A stretch of 64,000 nt of DNA from assembly GCF_030687395.1 (NCBI RefSeq), contig NZ_CP117430.1:4526001-4590000 (forward strand). The letters are read 5' to 3'. The translations under genes and the position numbers were made by a program. Position 1 is the first letter of the stretch; each line of letters starts with the position of its first letter. Origin of the DNA: Pseudomonas wuhanensis (GTDB lineage: Bacteria; Pseudomonadota; Gammaproteobacteria; Pseudomonadales; Pseudomonadaceae). This document shows, in pieces, positions 1 through 9,250 of the stretch. The notes under the pieces were generated by a model. It was not told where the DNA came from. It saw only the letters and a list, made by a program, of their open reading frames with translations, and searched no databases.

Positions 1-1168
1 CACGGCTGAACACCTGAGCGCGCTGGTCTTCGGGAATTCCCGGTCCATCGTCTTCCACGCTCAACTCAAACTTTTCTGCCGTTTCGACCACGCTCAGCCG
101 CACCTCGGCATCCGCCCATTTGCAGGCGTTGTCCAGCAGGTTGCCAAGCAACTCCAGCAGATCTTCACGATCCCACGGCAGTTGCAGACCGGCCGGCGCG
201 CGGTAGCTCAGCTCGAGGTGCTCGCCGTGAATCATGTTCAACGTGGCCAGCAACCCCGGCAGTTCCGCAGCGCAATCGAACAGCGCCCCCGGCAGTGCAT
301 CGCCGGACAACCGGGCACGGTTGAGTTCGCGATTGAGCCGTTGTTGAACCTGTTCCAGTTGTGCCTGCATGACTTTGCGCAGCTGCGGGTGAGCATCGAG
401 TTTTTCGCTGGAAGCCAGGCTCAACAACACCGCCAGCGGGGTTTTCAACGCATGGCCAAGATTACCTAACGCATTGCGTGAGCGCTTTAGGCTGTCTTCG
501 GTGTGGGCCAGCAAATGGTTGATCTGCGCCACCAGCGGCTCCAGCTCCAGCGGCACTTCTTCGTCGAGTTGCGAGCGCTGGCCCTGCTGCAATTGGGCGA
601 TCTGCTCGCGGGCTTTTTCCAGCGGGCGCAAGGCGCGGCGCACGGTGATGCGTTGCAACAGCAATATCAGCAACAGCCCTGCCAGCCCCAACCCGAGGCC
701 GACCTGTTGCATGCGCCGGAAGCTCTCGCGCACCGGGGTGTAATCCTGGGCGACGCTGATGGAAATCGCCTGGCCCAAGCGCCGGTAGTCCGAACGCAAC
801 ACCAGCAACTGTTGCCCTTCCGGCCCCAACTGCAGGTTGCTGTGCAGGCCTGGGTGTTCGAGTCGCGGCAGATCCTGATCCCATAACGAGCGGGAACGCC
901 AATGGCTGTCGGCAAAGTCGATGCGAAAGTAATGCCCGGAAAACGGTCGCTGATAGGCCGGCGACAAGTGCCGCTCATCCAGCTGCAAACCCTGCGGGCC
1001 CCGCACCAGCGCCACCAGCAGGTTCTCACTGTCATTGCGCAGCCCGGCTTCGAGGTAGCGCTGCAAACCCATTTCGAACAGCCACAGGCTGGTTTGCGCC
1101 AGCACCAGGCCGACGATCACCATCACGCTGATCAGGCCCAGGCTCAAGCGGCGCTGGATTGACCTCAC
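1..1168 (-). CDS. Sensor histidine kinase, BqsS/CarS-like (3' part beyond the window)
   Basis: This is an inner-membrane sensor kinase whose C-terminal end lies outside the window; 389 codons are visible. It begins with a GTG that overlaps the stop codon of the response regulator gene (GTGA), so the pair is translationally coupled. Two hydrophobic segments are visible, one near the N-terminus ([20 protein letters not shown]) and one around residue 165 ([16 protein letters not shown]), flanking a periplasmic domain of about 130 residues. Then come a HAMP-like linker, a phosphoacceptor box ([11 protein letters not shown]) and the ATPase N box ([13 protein letters not shown]). Gene order and the partner suggest the BqsS/CarS family of P. 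aeruginosa, which senses Fe(II) or Ca. I do not see the RExxE iron motif in the periplasmic part, so the ligand is uncertain. Confidence 0.85.
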   Translation of the reverse strand, partial: MRSIQRRLSLGLISVMVIVGLVLAQTSLWLFEMGLQRYLEAGLRNDSENLLVALVRGPQGLQLDERHLSPAYQRPFSGHYFRIDFADSHWRSRSLWDQDLPRLEHPGLHSNLQLGPEGQQLLVLRSDYRRLGQAISISVAQDYTPVRESFRRMQQVGLGLGLAGLLLILLLQRITVRRALRPLEKAREQIAQLQQGQRSQLDEEVPLELEPLVAQINHLLAHTEDSLKRSRNALGNLGHALKTPLAVLLSLASSEKLDAHPQLRKVMQAQLEQVQQRLNRELNRARLSGDALPGALFDCAAELPGLLATLNMIHGEHLELSYRAPAGLQLPWDREDLLELLGNLLDNACKWADAEVRLSVVETAEKFELSVEDDGPGIPEDQRAQVFSR

Positions 1169-1833
1169 TGGGCTTGCCCGCCGAACAGGTAACCCTGGCC
1201 GCGACGGGTTTCGATCACGCTGCGGCCGAGCTTGCGACGCAGGTGGTTGACGTGGACTTCCAGCACGTTGGAATCGCGTTCGGTTTCACCGTCGTAGAGG
1301 TGTTCAGCGAGATGGCTTTTGGAAAGGATCTGTTCGGGGTGCAGCATGAAGTAGCGCAGCAGGCGAAACTCGGCAGCGGTGAGCTGGATGTCGGCGCCGT
1401 CGCGGGTCACGCACTGGCGACCTTCATCCAGATGCAAGCCTGCGGCCTTGAGTGTCGGCTGATTGGCGTGGCCGTGGGAGCGGCGTAACAATGCCTGGAC
1501 TCGCAGGTGCAGCTCTTCGGGGTGAAACGGTTTGGTCAGGTAATCGTCGGCGCCGGCCTTGAGGCCTTCGATCCGCTCGGCCCAGGAACCGCGCGCCGTG
1601 AGGATCAGCACTGGCGTGGCCAAGCCGCCGGCCCGCCATTGCGCCAACACCTCGAGCCCCGGCAGACCCGGCAGGCCGAGGTCGAGAATGATCAGGTCAT
1701 AGGGCTCGCTGCTGCCCTGGTACACCGCATCGCGGCCGTCGGCCAGCCAGTCCACGGCGTAACCCTGCCGGTTGAGGCCGGCCATCAATTCGTCGGCCAG
1801 CGGCACGTGGTCTTCCACCAGAAGCAAACGCAT
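1165..1833 (-). CDS. bqsR: OmpR/PhoB-type response regulator, BqsR/CarR-like
   Basis: A 222-residue DNA-binding response regulator. The N-terminal receiver shows the acidic pocket (LLVEDH), the phosphoacceptor Asp in [15 protein letters not shown], the conserved Thr in LILTARG and the Lys in LTKPF. The C-terminal winged helix ends in the typical [11 protein letters not shown] and RGQGYLF. The start is 3 nt after the stop of the upstream PepSY gene, and its stop overlaps the GTG of the kinase gene, which indicates one operon. The arrangement of two PepSY genes, regulator, kinase matches bqsPQRS of P. aeruginosa (PA2659-PA2656), and a BqsR-like direct repeat lies upstream of the operon. Other PhoP-like regulators cannot be excluded from sequence reading alone. 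Confidence 0.8.
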   Translation of the reverse strand: MRLLLVEDHVPLADELMAGLNRQGYAVDWLADGRDAVYQGSSEPYDLIILDLGLPGLPGLEVLAQWRAGGLATPVLILTARGSWAERIEGLKAGADDYLTKPFHPEELHLRVQALLRRSHGHANQPTLKAAGLHLDEGRQCVTRDGADIQLTAAEFRLLRYFMLHPEQILSKSHLAEHLYDGETERDSNVLEVHVNHLRRKLGRSVIETRRGQGYLFGGQAQ

Positions 1834-1836
1834 CGA

Positions 1837-2157
1837 TCAATCTTCCTTGTCTTTCAGTAACTGGCCGGTGGTGGCGTCGAGGTCCAGCTCACGCACCACA
1901 CCTTCGGTGGTCAGTAGCTCGACCTCGTAAATGTAGACGTCGTGCTTTTCCTCAAGCTCGGCTTCCAGCAGCTTGGCCCCGGGATAACGGTCCAGCGCTT
2001 GCTTCAACAGTTGCTCCAGCGGCAGGATCACCCCTTGCTGGCGCAGGCGCAGGGCCTCGTCCTGATCCAGGTCGCGGGCCATGACCACCGAGCAGAAAGC
2101 CAGGAGCGCCAACGCCATTCGACTGCCGGTGCGTCGATTTAAAGAAAACACCTTCAT
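1837..2157 (-). CDS. Periplasmic PepSY-domain protein (BqsP/Q-like)
   Basis: A 106-residue protein beginning MKVFSLNRRTG with an N-terminal signal peptide (MALALLAFCSVVMA) and a single PepSY domain ending in ELDLDATTGQLLKDKED. The ATG shares one base with the stop of the upstream PepSY gene (TAATG), so the two are coupled. It is clearly a paralogue of that protein: the stretches DLDQDEALRLRQQG and DLGPDEALRLRDAG align, and both end in TGQ/SGQ-LKD. PepSY proteins are small exported modulators, often of proteases or sensor kinases; a role in tuning the adjacent kinase is inference. Confidence 0.75.
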   Translation of the reverse strand: MKVFSLNRRTGSRMALALLAFCSVVMARDLDQDEALRLRQQGVILPLEQLLKQALDRYPGAKLLEAELEEKHDVYIYEVELLTTEGVVRELDLDATTGQLLKDKED

Positions 2158-2465
2158 TACGTATCCTGATGATCCTTGAGAACCTGCCCGCTGACAGCGT
2201 CCAACTCCAGGTCCCATTCAAGGCCCTGCGGGTCGCGCAGTTCCACCTGGTAGATGTACTTGCCGTACTCTTCTTCAAGCTCGGTTTCGCTGATGTTGGC
2301 GCCGGGGTGTTTGGCCAATGCCGTGGCGTTGAGCTTCTCGAAGGACACAATGGTACCAGCGTCGCGCAGTCTCAGGGCTTCGTCGGGGCCGAGGTCGCGA
2401 GCGTGGGCGATGCTGGCAGTCATGGTGATGATGGAGGCGGTGAACAGGGCAGTCAGGATTTTCAT
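2157..2465 (-). CDS. Periplasmic PepSY-domain protein (first gene of the operon)
   Basis: A 102-residue exported protein with signal peptide (MKILTALFTASIITMTASIAHA) followed by one PepSY domain (KYIYQVELRDPQGLEWDLEL). It is the first gene of a four-gene operon continuing with a second PepSY gene, the response regulator and the kinase. A putative BqsR-type direct repeat lies about 56 bp upstream of the ATG, consistent with autoregulation. The ribosome binding site on this strand reads GGAGACACCC before the ATG. The molecular function is not known from sequence. Confidence 0.75.
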   Translation of the reverse strand: MKILTALFTASIITMTASIAHARDLGPDEALRLRDAGTIVSFEKLNATALAKHPGANISETELEEEYGKYIYQVELRDPQGLEWDLELDAVSGQVLKDHQDT

Positions 2466-2520
2466 GGGTGTCTCCGTATTTTTTTATGTGTTGCTTCGAG
2501 GGTCACCTTAGTGATTCGAA

Positions 2521-2536
2521 CTTAACTGAAACTGAA
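2521..2536 (-). promoter_or_regulatory. Putative BqsR-type operator (TTCAG-N6-TTAAG)
   Basis: On the minus strand the sequence reads TTCAG, six bases, TTAAG. The published BqsR/PhoP/PmrA-class site is a direct repeat close to TTAAG-N6-TTAAG, so this has one mismatch. It is located upstream of the first PepSY gene and in the orientation of that operon. Confidence 0.45.
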
Positions 2537-2585
2537 TTGCCATCATTTGGACTGGCACCATGATATCGCAGACATACACAAAACC

Positions 2586-2676
2586 TGTGGGAGCGGGCTT
2601 GCTCGCGAAGGTGGTTCAACATTCAGCAAAAATGTCGACTGTTACACCGCTTTCGCGAGCAAGCCCGCTCCCACAT
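2586..2676. repeat. Inverted pair of REP sequences
   Basis: Two oppositely oriented copies of the Pseudomonas REP core (GTGGGAGCGGGCTTGCTCGC) are separated by about 40 bp. Together they form a long hairpin (REPIN-like) between the divergent PepSY operon and the patatin gene. Confidence 0.85.
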
Positions 2677-2708
2677 AATCCCCCGCCTGCCAGACATCGA
2701 GACCGGTT

Positions 2709-3788
2709 ATGACCGCGATCCACATCAAGTTCCCTTCCCTGACTATCAAGGCCGGCCCGCGTGCCTTGGCGCGCATCCGTGCCAATGGCTTGAGCGCCGC
2801 GGATGTGGGCACATTGCCGGGCGCCGCCGGTGGCCCGAAAGCGTTGGGCATTCAGGGGCTGGATCTGGCGCTGTTCGGCGAATGGCTGCCGGCGGTGCCC
2901 CGGGAGCGTTCGCTGATTGGTGCGTCGGTGGGTTCCTGGCGGTTCGCCAGCGCCTGCCTGCCGGATGCCGCTGAAGGCATCCGCCGCCTCGGTCATCTGT
3001 ACACCGAGCAGAACTTCGCCAAGGGTGTGACCATGGCGCAGATCAGCCAGAGCTCCCGGCGCATGCTCGATGACTTGCTCGACGGCCGCGACGCGTCGAT
3101 TCTGGACAACGCCCACTACCGACTGAACATCATGGTGGTCAAAAGCCATGGCCTGCTGGCGGACGATCATCGCGGTCGGCTGGGGCTGGGCCTGTCGTCG
3201 GTGATCGCCGACAACCTGCGCGGGCGAGCGCGGCTGTCACGGCATTTCGAGCGGCTGATCCTCCACGACCCGCGCCTGGCACCACCGGTCAACGCGCTGA
3301 ATGACTTCCCGTCGCGCTTCGTTGCGCTGGATGCCGGCAACCTGCGCCAGGCCTTGCTGGCCTCGGGTTCGATCCCGATGGTCATGCAAGGCGTGCGCGA
3401 CCTGCCGGGTGCTGGCGCCGGGACGTTTCGCGATGGCGGGCTGCTGGACTATCACCTCGACTTGCCCTACAGCGGCAACGACATTGTGCTGTATCCGCAT
3501 TTCACCGATCGGGTGATCCCCGGCTGGTTCGACAAGCCCCTGCCGTGGCGCCGTGCCTGCCCGGCGCGCTTGCAGGATGTTCTGTTGCTGGCACCGTCAA
3601 AGGAATATCTGTCGCGCCTGCCCTACGGCAAACTGCCGGATCGTAACGATTTCAAGCGCTTCATGGGCGACGCCCCGAGCCGGCAGAAATACTGGCGCGC
3701 GACGATGGATGAAAGCCGTCGCCTGGGTGATGAGTTCCTTGAACTGGCCACCAACGGTCGCCTCGGCGAGCGCTTGCTGACCCTTTAG
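2709..3788 (+). CDS. Patatin-like phospholipase
   Basis: A 359-residue protein of the patatin family, lipid acyl hydrolases with a Ser-Asp catalytic dyad. The nucleophile elbow is visible as GASVGS (residues about 71-76, GxSxG type). The glycine-rich oxyanion segment is [10 protein letters not shown] (about 37-46). The catalytic Asp is in the DGG motif of [10 protein letters not shown] (about residue 240). I see no signal peptide. The start is the ATG at 2709, preceded by GAGA. It is monocistronic as far as can be seen, with a REP pair upstream. Substrate and localisation are unknown. Confidence 0.75.
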   Translation: MTAIHIKFPSLTIKAGPRALARIRANGLSAADVGTLPGAAGGPKALGIQGLDLALFGEWLPAVPRERSLIGASVGSWRFASACLPDAAEGIRRLGHLYTEQNFAKGVTMAQISQSSRRMLDDLLDGRDASILDNAHYRLNIMVVKSHGLLADDHRGRLGLGLSSVIADNLRGRARLSRHFERLILHDPRLAPPVNALNDFPSRFVALDAGNLRQALLASGSIPMVMQGVRDLPGAGAGTFRDGGLLDYHLDLPYSGNDIVLYPHFTDRVIPGWFDKPLPWRRACPARLQDVLLLAPSKEYLSRLPYGKLPDRNDFKRFMGDAPSRQKYWRATMDESRRLGDEFLELATNGRLGERLLTL

Positions 3789-3883
3789 TCAGTGTTTTCC
3801 CGCAACCCCAAACGCAAACTGTTAAACTCGCCACCTGCCCACATCGCCGCGGCGATCGCCACCTGAAAGAGCTGAACATCACT

Positions 3884-4240
3884 GTGGAAATCTTCAAAGA
3901 ATTTACCTTCGAGTCCGCCCACCGCCTGCCCCACGTGCCGGACGGCCACAAGTGCGGTCGCCTGCACGGTCACTCGTTCAAAGTGGCGATTCACCTGAGC
4001 GGCGATCTCGACCCGCACACGGGCTGGATCCGCGATTTCTCGGAAATCAAGGAAATCTTCAAGCCGCTCTACGAGCGCCTGGACCATAACTACCTGAACG
4101 ACATTCCCGGCCTGGAAAACCCGACCAGCGAAGTGCTGGCCAAGTGGATCTGGAATGAATTGAAGCCCCTGCTGCCGGAACTCAGCGCAATTCGTATCCA
4201 CGAGACCTGCACCAGCGGTTGCATCTATCGCGGCGAATAA
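3884..4240 (+). CDS. queD: 6-carboxytetrahydropterin synthase QueD
   Basis: A 118-residue enzyme of the PTPS/QueD family, which converts dihydroneopterin triphosphate to 6-carboxy-tetrahydropterin, the second step of queuosine/7-deazaguanine synthesis. The zinc-binding histidines are in FESAHRLP and LHGHSF. The catalytic Cys is in HKCGRLHGH, and the downstream catalytic residues are in RLDHNYLND and [10 protein letters not shown]. It starts with GTG at 3884; no better ATG is available and the encoded N-terminus ([12 protein letters not shown]) is typical. The length matches the family. Confidence 0.9.
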   Translation: MEIFKEFTFESAHRLPHVPDGHKCGRLHGHSFKVAIHLSGDLDPHTGWIRDFSEIKEIFKPLYERLDHNYLNDIPGLENPTSEVLAKWIWNELKPLLPELSAIRIHETCTSGCIYRGE

Positions 4241-4268
4241 GCCGACCCCAAGCACAACATAAATTCCC

Positions 4269-4354
4269 GTGGGAGCTGGCTTGCCTGCGATGGCATCAAC
4301 TCGGTTCGACGTTAAACCGAGCCGTCTGCATCGCGGGCAAGCCCGACTCCCACA
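4269..4354. repeat. Inverted pair of REP-like sequences
   Basis: A divergent REP copy (GTGGGAGCTGGCTTGCCTGC) faces an inverted copy (GCGGGCAAGCCCGACTCCCAC) downstream of queD. The pair lies in the 226-bp gap before the alpha/beta hydrolase gene. Confidence 0.75.
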
Positions 4355-4466
4355 CAAGCCCGACCACACAAGAACTGCGTTTCGTCAGTGAATTGAGAAA
4401 CAGCCTTCAATGGCAGTTTTTTTATGCCTATGCTTCTTGGCTCGCACACGCCAAGAGGACGCTCCC

Positions 4467-5297
4467 ATGGCTGACTGGCCGCTGGCTCAGACCTATCGCT
4501 TCAATGGGCATTCCGTGCGCTACGCCGTACGTGGCGACGGTCCGCCGCTGGTGTTCGTGCATGGCACGCCCTTCTCTTCTTATGTGTGGCACCGGATTGC
4601 GCCGCACTTCATCACCATGCACCGGGTGCACTACTTCGATCTGCTGGGTTACGGGCAATCCACACAGCCGGACGGCGATGTGTCGCTGGGCGTGCAAAAC
4701 CAATTGTTGGCGCAACTGCTGGAGCACTGGGGCCTGGAACGGCCAGACGTGGTGGCCCACGATTTCGGCGGCGCCACCGCGTTGCGTGCGCATCTGCTCA
4801 ACGGCAAGGATTACCGCAGCCTGACGCTGATCGATCCCGTGGCGCTGTCACCCTGGGGTTCGCCGTTCGTGCAGCATGTGCGTCAGCACGAAGCAGCGTT
4901 CAGTGGGCTGCCCGATTACATTCAGCAGGCGATTGTGCCGGCCTATATCCGTGGCGCGATCAAGCGCGAGATTCCCGATCAAGAACTGGCGCCCTATGTG
5001 CAGCCTTGGCTGGGAGATCCGGGGCAAGCGGCGTTCTACCGGCAGATCGCGCAGATGGATGAATGTTATACCCGCGAGGTCGAAGGGCTATACCCGACGA
5101 TTCGCTGCCCGGTGCAGATTCTTTGGGGGAAGGACGATCAGTGGATTCCCATTGAGCGCGGCCAGGCGCTGCATCAGATGATTGCGGGGTCGCAATTTCA
5201 CGCCATCGCCAATGCCGGGCATCTGGTTCAGGAGGATGCGCCGGAGGCGATTGTGGCAGCGATATTGCGGTTTTTACCGCAACACGAATCCCCCTGA
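4467..5297 (+). CDS. Alpha/beta-fold hydrolase with an Asp nucleophile
   Basis: A 276-residue cytosolic alpha/beta hydrolase. The start at 4467 (MADWPLAQTYRF) is preceded by a good Shine-Dalgarno (AAGAGGA). The oxyanion segment is FVHGTPFSSYVWH. The nucleophile elbow reads VAHDFGGA, with Asp at the nucleophile position as in haloalkane dehalogenases and epoxide hydrolases. The catalytic His is in ANAGHLVQED. It lies upstream of codBA but is separated by 164 bp, so membership of that operon is uncertain. The substrate cannot be told from sequence. Confidence 0.8.
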   Translation: MADWPLAQTYRFNGHSVRYAVRGDGPPLVFVHGTPFSSYVWHRIAPHFITMHRVHYFDLLGYGQSTQPDGDVSLGVQNQLLAQLLEHWGLERPDVVAHDFGGATALRAHLLNGKDYRSLTLIDPVALSPWGSPFVQHVRQHEAAFSGLPDYIQQAIVPAYIRGAIKREIPDQELAPYVQPWLGDPGQAAFYRQIAQMDECYTREVEGLYPTIRCPVQILWGKDDQWIPIERGQALHQMIAGSQFHAIANAGHLVQEDAPEAIVAAILRFLPQHESP

Positions 5298-5461
5298 AAA
5301 AACCGAATCAAACATGTGGGAGCGGTGTTTCTTCAGGTGCACCGCTATCGTGCCCCTTCTCAAACCAAATCCGCCTGCTCGTCTATAAATAACAACACCC
5401 TCGCGCCATTGGCACGAGCACTGCAACACCCCCGCGTCCTCCCTCCAGCAAGGAACGCCAC

Positions 5462-6733
5462 ATGACGCAGAACGATTCGGGCAACGATTACCCCCTCAGC
5501 GAAGTCCCGATGCATGCCCGCAAGGGACTTGCCTCCACCGCCATGGTGCTACTGGGTTTTACCTTCTTCACCGCGACCATGTTTGCCGGCGGCAAGCTCG
5601 GTGTGGCGTTCAGTTTCGGCGAGATGCTGGCGGTGATTATCGTCGGCAATCTGCTGCTGGGGATCTACGCCGCAGGGCTGGGTTACATCGCCTTCAAGAG
5701 CGGCCTCAACTCGGTGCTGATGGGACGTTTCTGCTTCGGTGAAGTGGGCAGCAAACTCAGCGACCTGATCCTCGGTTTCACCCAGATCGGCTGGTACGCC
5801 TGGGGCACCGCGACGGCGGCTGTAGTGCTGGGCAAGTATTTCGAACTGAGCGAAGGCACCGTTCTGGGGCTGATGGTGCTGTTCGGCCTGGGCTTCTGTG
5901 CCACGGCCTACATCGGCTATCGCGGGCTGGAGATTCTGTCGTACATCGCGGTGCCGGCCATGATGTTGCTGCTGATGCTGTCGATGTGGGTCGCGACGGT
6001 GAAGGTCGGCGGGTTCGAGGGCTTGCTCGCGGTGGTTCCGACGGGAACCCTGGATTGGTCGACCGCGATTACCCTGGTGTTCGGCACCTTCGTCAGCGGT
6101 GCGACGCAAGCAACCAACTGGACACGTTTCTCCCGTTCGGCGCGGGTGGCGGTGCTGGCGAGCCTGATCGGCTTCTTCGTCGGCAACGGTCTGATGGTAC
6201 TGATCGGTGCCTACGGCGCCATCGTCTACCAGCAACCGGATGTGGTGGAAGTGCTGCTGTTGCAAGGCTTCGCCATGGCTGCGATGGCGATGTTGCTGCT
6301 CAACATCTGGAGCACCCAGGACAACACCATCTACAACTTCGCCGTCGCTGGCTGCAACCTGCTGCGCACCGGCCGGCGCAAAACCGTGACCCTGGCTGGC
6401 GCGGTGATCGGCACGCTGCTGGCGCTGCTGGGCATGTACGACATGCTAGTGCCTTACCTGATTCTGCTGGGCACAGTCATTCCGCCGATTGGCGGGGTGA
6501 TCATGGCGGACTTTTTCTTTCGCTATCGGGGCCGCTACCCACGCCTGGCCGACACACGGCTGCCCGCGTTCAACTGGCCGGGGCTGAGCGCTTATGCGGT
6601 CGGCACCGTCGCCGCCTTCAGCTCGCCATGGGTCGCGCCGCTGGTAGGGATTGCCGTAGCCGCGCTAACGTATGTGCTATTGACCGGGGTGCTGGGTGCC
6701 CGTACCGCCAACGCACCATTACAAGATCTCTAA
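5462..6733 (+). CDS. codB: Cytosine permease CodB
   Basis: A 423-residue inner-membrane transporter of the NCS1 (nucleobase:cation symporter) family with about twelve hydrophobic helices. Characteristic stretches include FFTATMFAGGKLGVAF near the N-terminus and the mid-protein GATQATNWTRFSR segment. The start is preceded by AAGGAA. It is followed after 13 bp by cytosine deaminase, so the pair imports cytosine and converts it to uracil for pyrimidine salvage. Confidence 0.9.
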   Translation: MTQNDSGNDYPLSEVPMHARKGLASTAMVLLGFTFFTATMFAGGKLGVAFSFGEMLAVIIVGNLLLGIYAAGLGYIAFKSGLNSVLMGRFCFGEVGSKLSDLILGFTQIGWYAWGTATAAVVLGKYFELSEGTVLGLMVLFGLGFCATAYIGYRGLEILSYIAVPAMMLLLMLSMWVATVKVGGFEGLLAVVPTGTLDWSTAITLVFGTFVSGATQATNWTRFSRSARVAVLASLIGFFVGNGLMVLIGAYGAIVYQQPDVVEVLLLQGFAMAAMAMLLLNIWSTQDNTIYNFAVAGCNLLRTGRRKTVTLAGAVIGTLLALLGMYDMLVPYLILLGTVIPPIGGVIMADFFFRYRGRYPRLADTRLPAFNWPGLSAYAVGTVAAFSSPWVAPLVGIAVAALTYVLLTGVLGARTANAPLQDL

Positions 6734-6746
6734 AAGGATTCGCCTG

Positions 6747-7991
6747 ATGCATATCATCAACGCCCGCCTACGCAACCAAGAAGGCCTGCATGAGTTGCAC
6801 CTGGAAAACGGCCTGATTCACAGCATCGCCCGGCAAACCGAAGCCCCGTCCCTGGGGCCTGACGACCTGGACGCCGGCGGTAATCTGGTGGTGCCGCCCT
6901 TCGTCGAGCCGCACATTCACCTCGACGCCACACTGACTGCCGGCGAGCCGCGCTGGAACATGAGCGGCACGCTGTTCGAGGGCATCGAACGCTGGGGCGA
7001 GCGCAAGGCGACCATCACCCAGGAAGACACCAAGACCCGCGCCAAGAAGACCATCCAGACCCTCGCCGCCCACGGCATCCAGCATGTGCGCACCCACGTC
7101 GACGTCACTGACCCGGAGCTGACGGCGCTCAAGGCGATGCTCGAAGTCCGCGAGGAAAGCCGCCACCTGATCGACCTGCAAATCGTCGCGTTCCCTCAGG
7201 AAGGCATCGAATCGTACCGCAACGGTCGGGAGCTGATGGAAGAAGCGATCCGCCTGGGCGCCGATGTGGTCGGGGGTATTCCGCATTTCGAATACACCCG
7301 GGATCAGGGCGTGAGCTCGGTGAAGTTCCTGATGGATCTGGCCGAACGTACCGGTTGCCTGGTGGACGTGCATTGCGACGAAACTGACGACCCGCACTCA
7401 CGCTTCCTTGAAGTGCTGGCCGAAGAGGCCCGCAGCCGCGACATGGGTTCGCGCGTCACCGCCAGCCACACCACGGCCATGGGCTCCTACGACAACGCCT
7501 ACTGCGCCAAACTCTTTCGGCTGCTCGGGCATTCGGGGATCAGCTTTGTCTCCTGTCCCACCGAAAGCATTCACCTGCAAGGACGCTTCGACAGCTTCCC
7601 GAAACGCCGTGGCGTGACCCGGGTGAATGAGTTGCTCGAAGCGGGGATGAATGTGTGCTTCGGCCAGGATTCGATTGTCGACCCGTGGTATCCGCTGGGC
7701 AACGGCAACATTTTGCGGGTGCTCGAGGCTGGGTTGCACATCTGCCACATGCTCGGTTATCGCAATCTGCAGAGCGCGCTGGATCTGGTGACCGATAACA
7801 GTGCCAAAGCCATGAACCTGAGCGATCGCTATGGGCTGGAACAAGGGCGACCGGCGAATCTGCTGATTCTGTCGGCGGACAGTGATTATGAGGTGATTCG
7901 TAGTCAGGGTTTGCCGCTGTACTCGGTTCGCGGGGGCAAGGTGTTAATGAAGCGGCAGATGCCGGTGGTGGAATGGGCCGATCGGCTCTGA
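6747..7991 (+). CDS. codA: Cytosine deaminase CodA
   Basis: A 414-residue amidohydrolase-superfamily enzyme that deaminates cytosine to uracil. The metal-binding HxH is in VEPHIHLDATLT, followed by the His in VDVHCDETDDPHSR. Next is ASHTTAMGSYDN with a catalytic His, and the metal/catalytic Asp is in GQDSIVDPWYPLGNGN, a CodA signature. The start at 6747 was chosen because it follows AAAAGGA at correct spacing. It is transcribed with codB. Confidence 0.93.
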   Translation: MHIINARLRNQEGLHELHLENGLIHSIARQTEAPSLGPDDLDAGGNLVVPPFVEPHIHLDATLTAGEPRWNMSGTLFEGIERWGERKATITQEDTKTRAKKTIQTLAAHGIQHVRTHVDVTDPELTALKAMLEVREESRHLIDLQIVAFPQEGIESYRNGRELMEEAIRLGADVVGGIPHFEYTRDQGVSSVKFLMDLAERTGCLVDVHCDETDDPHSRFLEVLAEEARSRDMGSRVTASHTTAMGSYDNAYCAKLFRLLGHSGISFVSCPTESIHLQGRFDSFPKRRGVTRVNELLEAGMNVCFGQDSIVDPWYPLGNGNILRVLEAGLHICHMLGYRNLQSALDLVTDNSAKAMNLSDRYGLEQGRPANLLILSADSDYEVIRSQGLPLYSVRGGKVLMKRQMPVVEWADRL

Positions 7992-8013
7992 ATTTTCGTT
8001 GACAGAGCGTGCG

Positions 8014-8082
8014 TCATCGCAGGCAAGCCCGCTCCCACAGGGATCACGCTGAACCTGTGGGAGCGGGCTTGCCCGCGATGGC
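8014..8082. repeat. Inverted pair of REP sequences
   Basis: Two REP cores face each other tail to tail (ATCGCAGGCAAGCCCGCTCC and GGAGCGGGCTTGCCCGCGAT). They lie in the gap between the convergent codA and DapF-like genes, a usual place for these elements. Confidence 0.85.
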
Positions 8083-8092
8083 AATCTCAAAA

Positions 8093-9085
8093 TCAACCCA
8101 ACAACCGCGCCGTACCAAACAACCTCACCCGACTCAACTCGCCATCCAATTCCTCCAGCAAAATTGGCGCCGTGCCGCCAGGCATGACCACCTTCACCTC
8201 ACCCGCCGCCACCCAACCCACGCGCCACGCCGCACACGCCACCGCACTGGCGCTGGTGCCCGACGACGCGGTCGGCCCTTCGCCGCGTTCGAACACCCGC
8301 GCAACGATTCGCCCCTCGGCTTCCAGCATCGCCCATTGCAGGTTCACCCCTGCCACACACGGCTGCCCTGCCCCGGTCGGCATGGCATAGGCGATGCGGG
8401 TCAATGATTCGGCCAATCCTGACTCACGCATCTGCGCGTTACTCGGCAACGCATCGGCGCCGGTCACCAACGTCACGCAATGGGGATTACCGATGCGCAC
8501 GAACTGGCTGTGGTTCCAGGCAGGGTCGAGTGCCGACAACGGCCGCACATGACTGACTTCGCGCCCCTTCAATGTCACGGATTCAACCCGTTGCGCGCCC
8601 ACCGCTTCGGGCCCGAACGATGGCTGCCCCAGGTCCAGCCAGAACCCTTGCACGCCATCGATTTCAGCGGGTGTCACTGAAGTCTCCACCGGCGAAACCG
8701 CATCGCTCTTGTCGTGATGAACCCGGAGCTGACAGGCCGCTTCCGTGGGCATCAGCCCTTGCTCGCCAAGGGCCTGGGAAAAAATCGTCAGGCCGTTGCC
8801 GCTGCGCTCGGCCAGGGTGCCGTCGGTGTTGACGATCAGCAGGTCAAAAGGCGGCGACGATTGAAACGGCCCCACCAGCAGACCATCGCAGCGATGTGCC
8901 TTGCTGCCGGGCGGTTGTGTGCCCGGAGCCCAGCCGCAAAACGCCTCGATGGCCGATAACGCCCAGGCCTCACGGGTTTGCGCGGCGCGGCTGGCCTGTT
9001 CAGGCAGGTCGATACCGCTACTGCGCAGGGCGCCAGGCGCCACCACCGCGTAGATATTGCCCCGAGCATCGTACATCCGCGTCAT
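8093..9085 (-). CDS. Diaminopimelate epimerase-like protein lacking both catalytic cysteines
   Basis: A 330-residue protein of the DapF fold. The start at 9085 is preceded by AGAGGGGG. Family landmarks are MYDARGNIYAV, VNTDGTLAERSGNGL, IGNPHCVTL and FERGEGPTASSGTSASA. In true DapF the second and fourth of these contain the two catalytic cysteines (CGNG and CGTGA); here both are serine (SGNG and SGTSA). It is therefore unlikely to be the housekeeping epimerase and may be an isomerase with altered chemistry or a non-catalytic paralogue. It is divergently transcribed from an MFS transporter, which may move its substrate or product. Confidence 0.75.
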   Translation of the reverse strand: MTRMYDARGNIYAVVAPGALRSSGIDLPEQASRAAQTREAWALSAIEAFCGWAPGTQPPGSKAHRCDGLLVGPFQSSPPFDLLIVNTDGTLAERSGNGLTIFSQALGEQGLMPTEAACQLRVHHDKSDAVSPVETSVTPAEIDGVQGFWLDLGQPSFGPEAVGAQRVESVTLKGREVSHVRPLSALDPAWNHSQFVRIGNPHCVTLVTGADALPSNAQMRESGLAESLTRIAYAMPTGAGQPCVAGVNLQWAMLEAEGRIVARVFERGEGPTASSGTSASAVACAAWRVGWVAAGEVKVVMPGGTAPILLEELDGELSRVRLFGTARLLG

Positions 9086-9250
9086 GGCGCCCCCTCTATG
9101 AACAATTGATACGTCGACGATATCGCGAAACAGCGGCTGGCTGTGCAAGGATGTCATCCTGCCTGACTGCACCCCGCCCGGATGGTGATCGAACCCTTTG
9201 TGGTTGTTCACTGTCCCTTGGGGACGCGACGTTTTTTGCCAAGGATCGAT

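Noticed and set aside
5314..5330. Isolated ATGTGGGAGCGG after the alpha/beta hydrolase gene
   Set aside because: It is a decayed half of a REP core without a partner, too short to list as an element.
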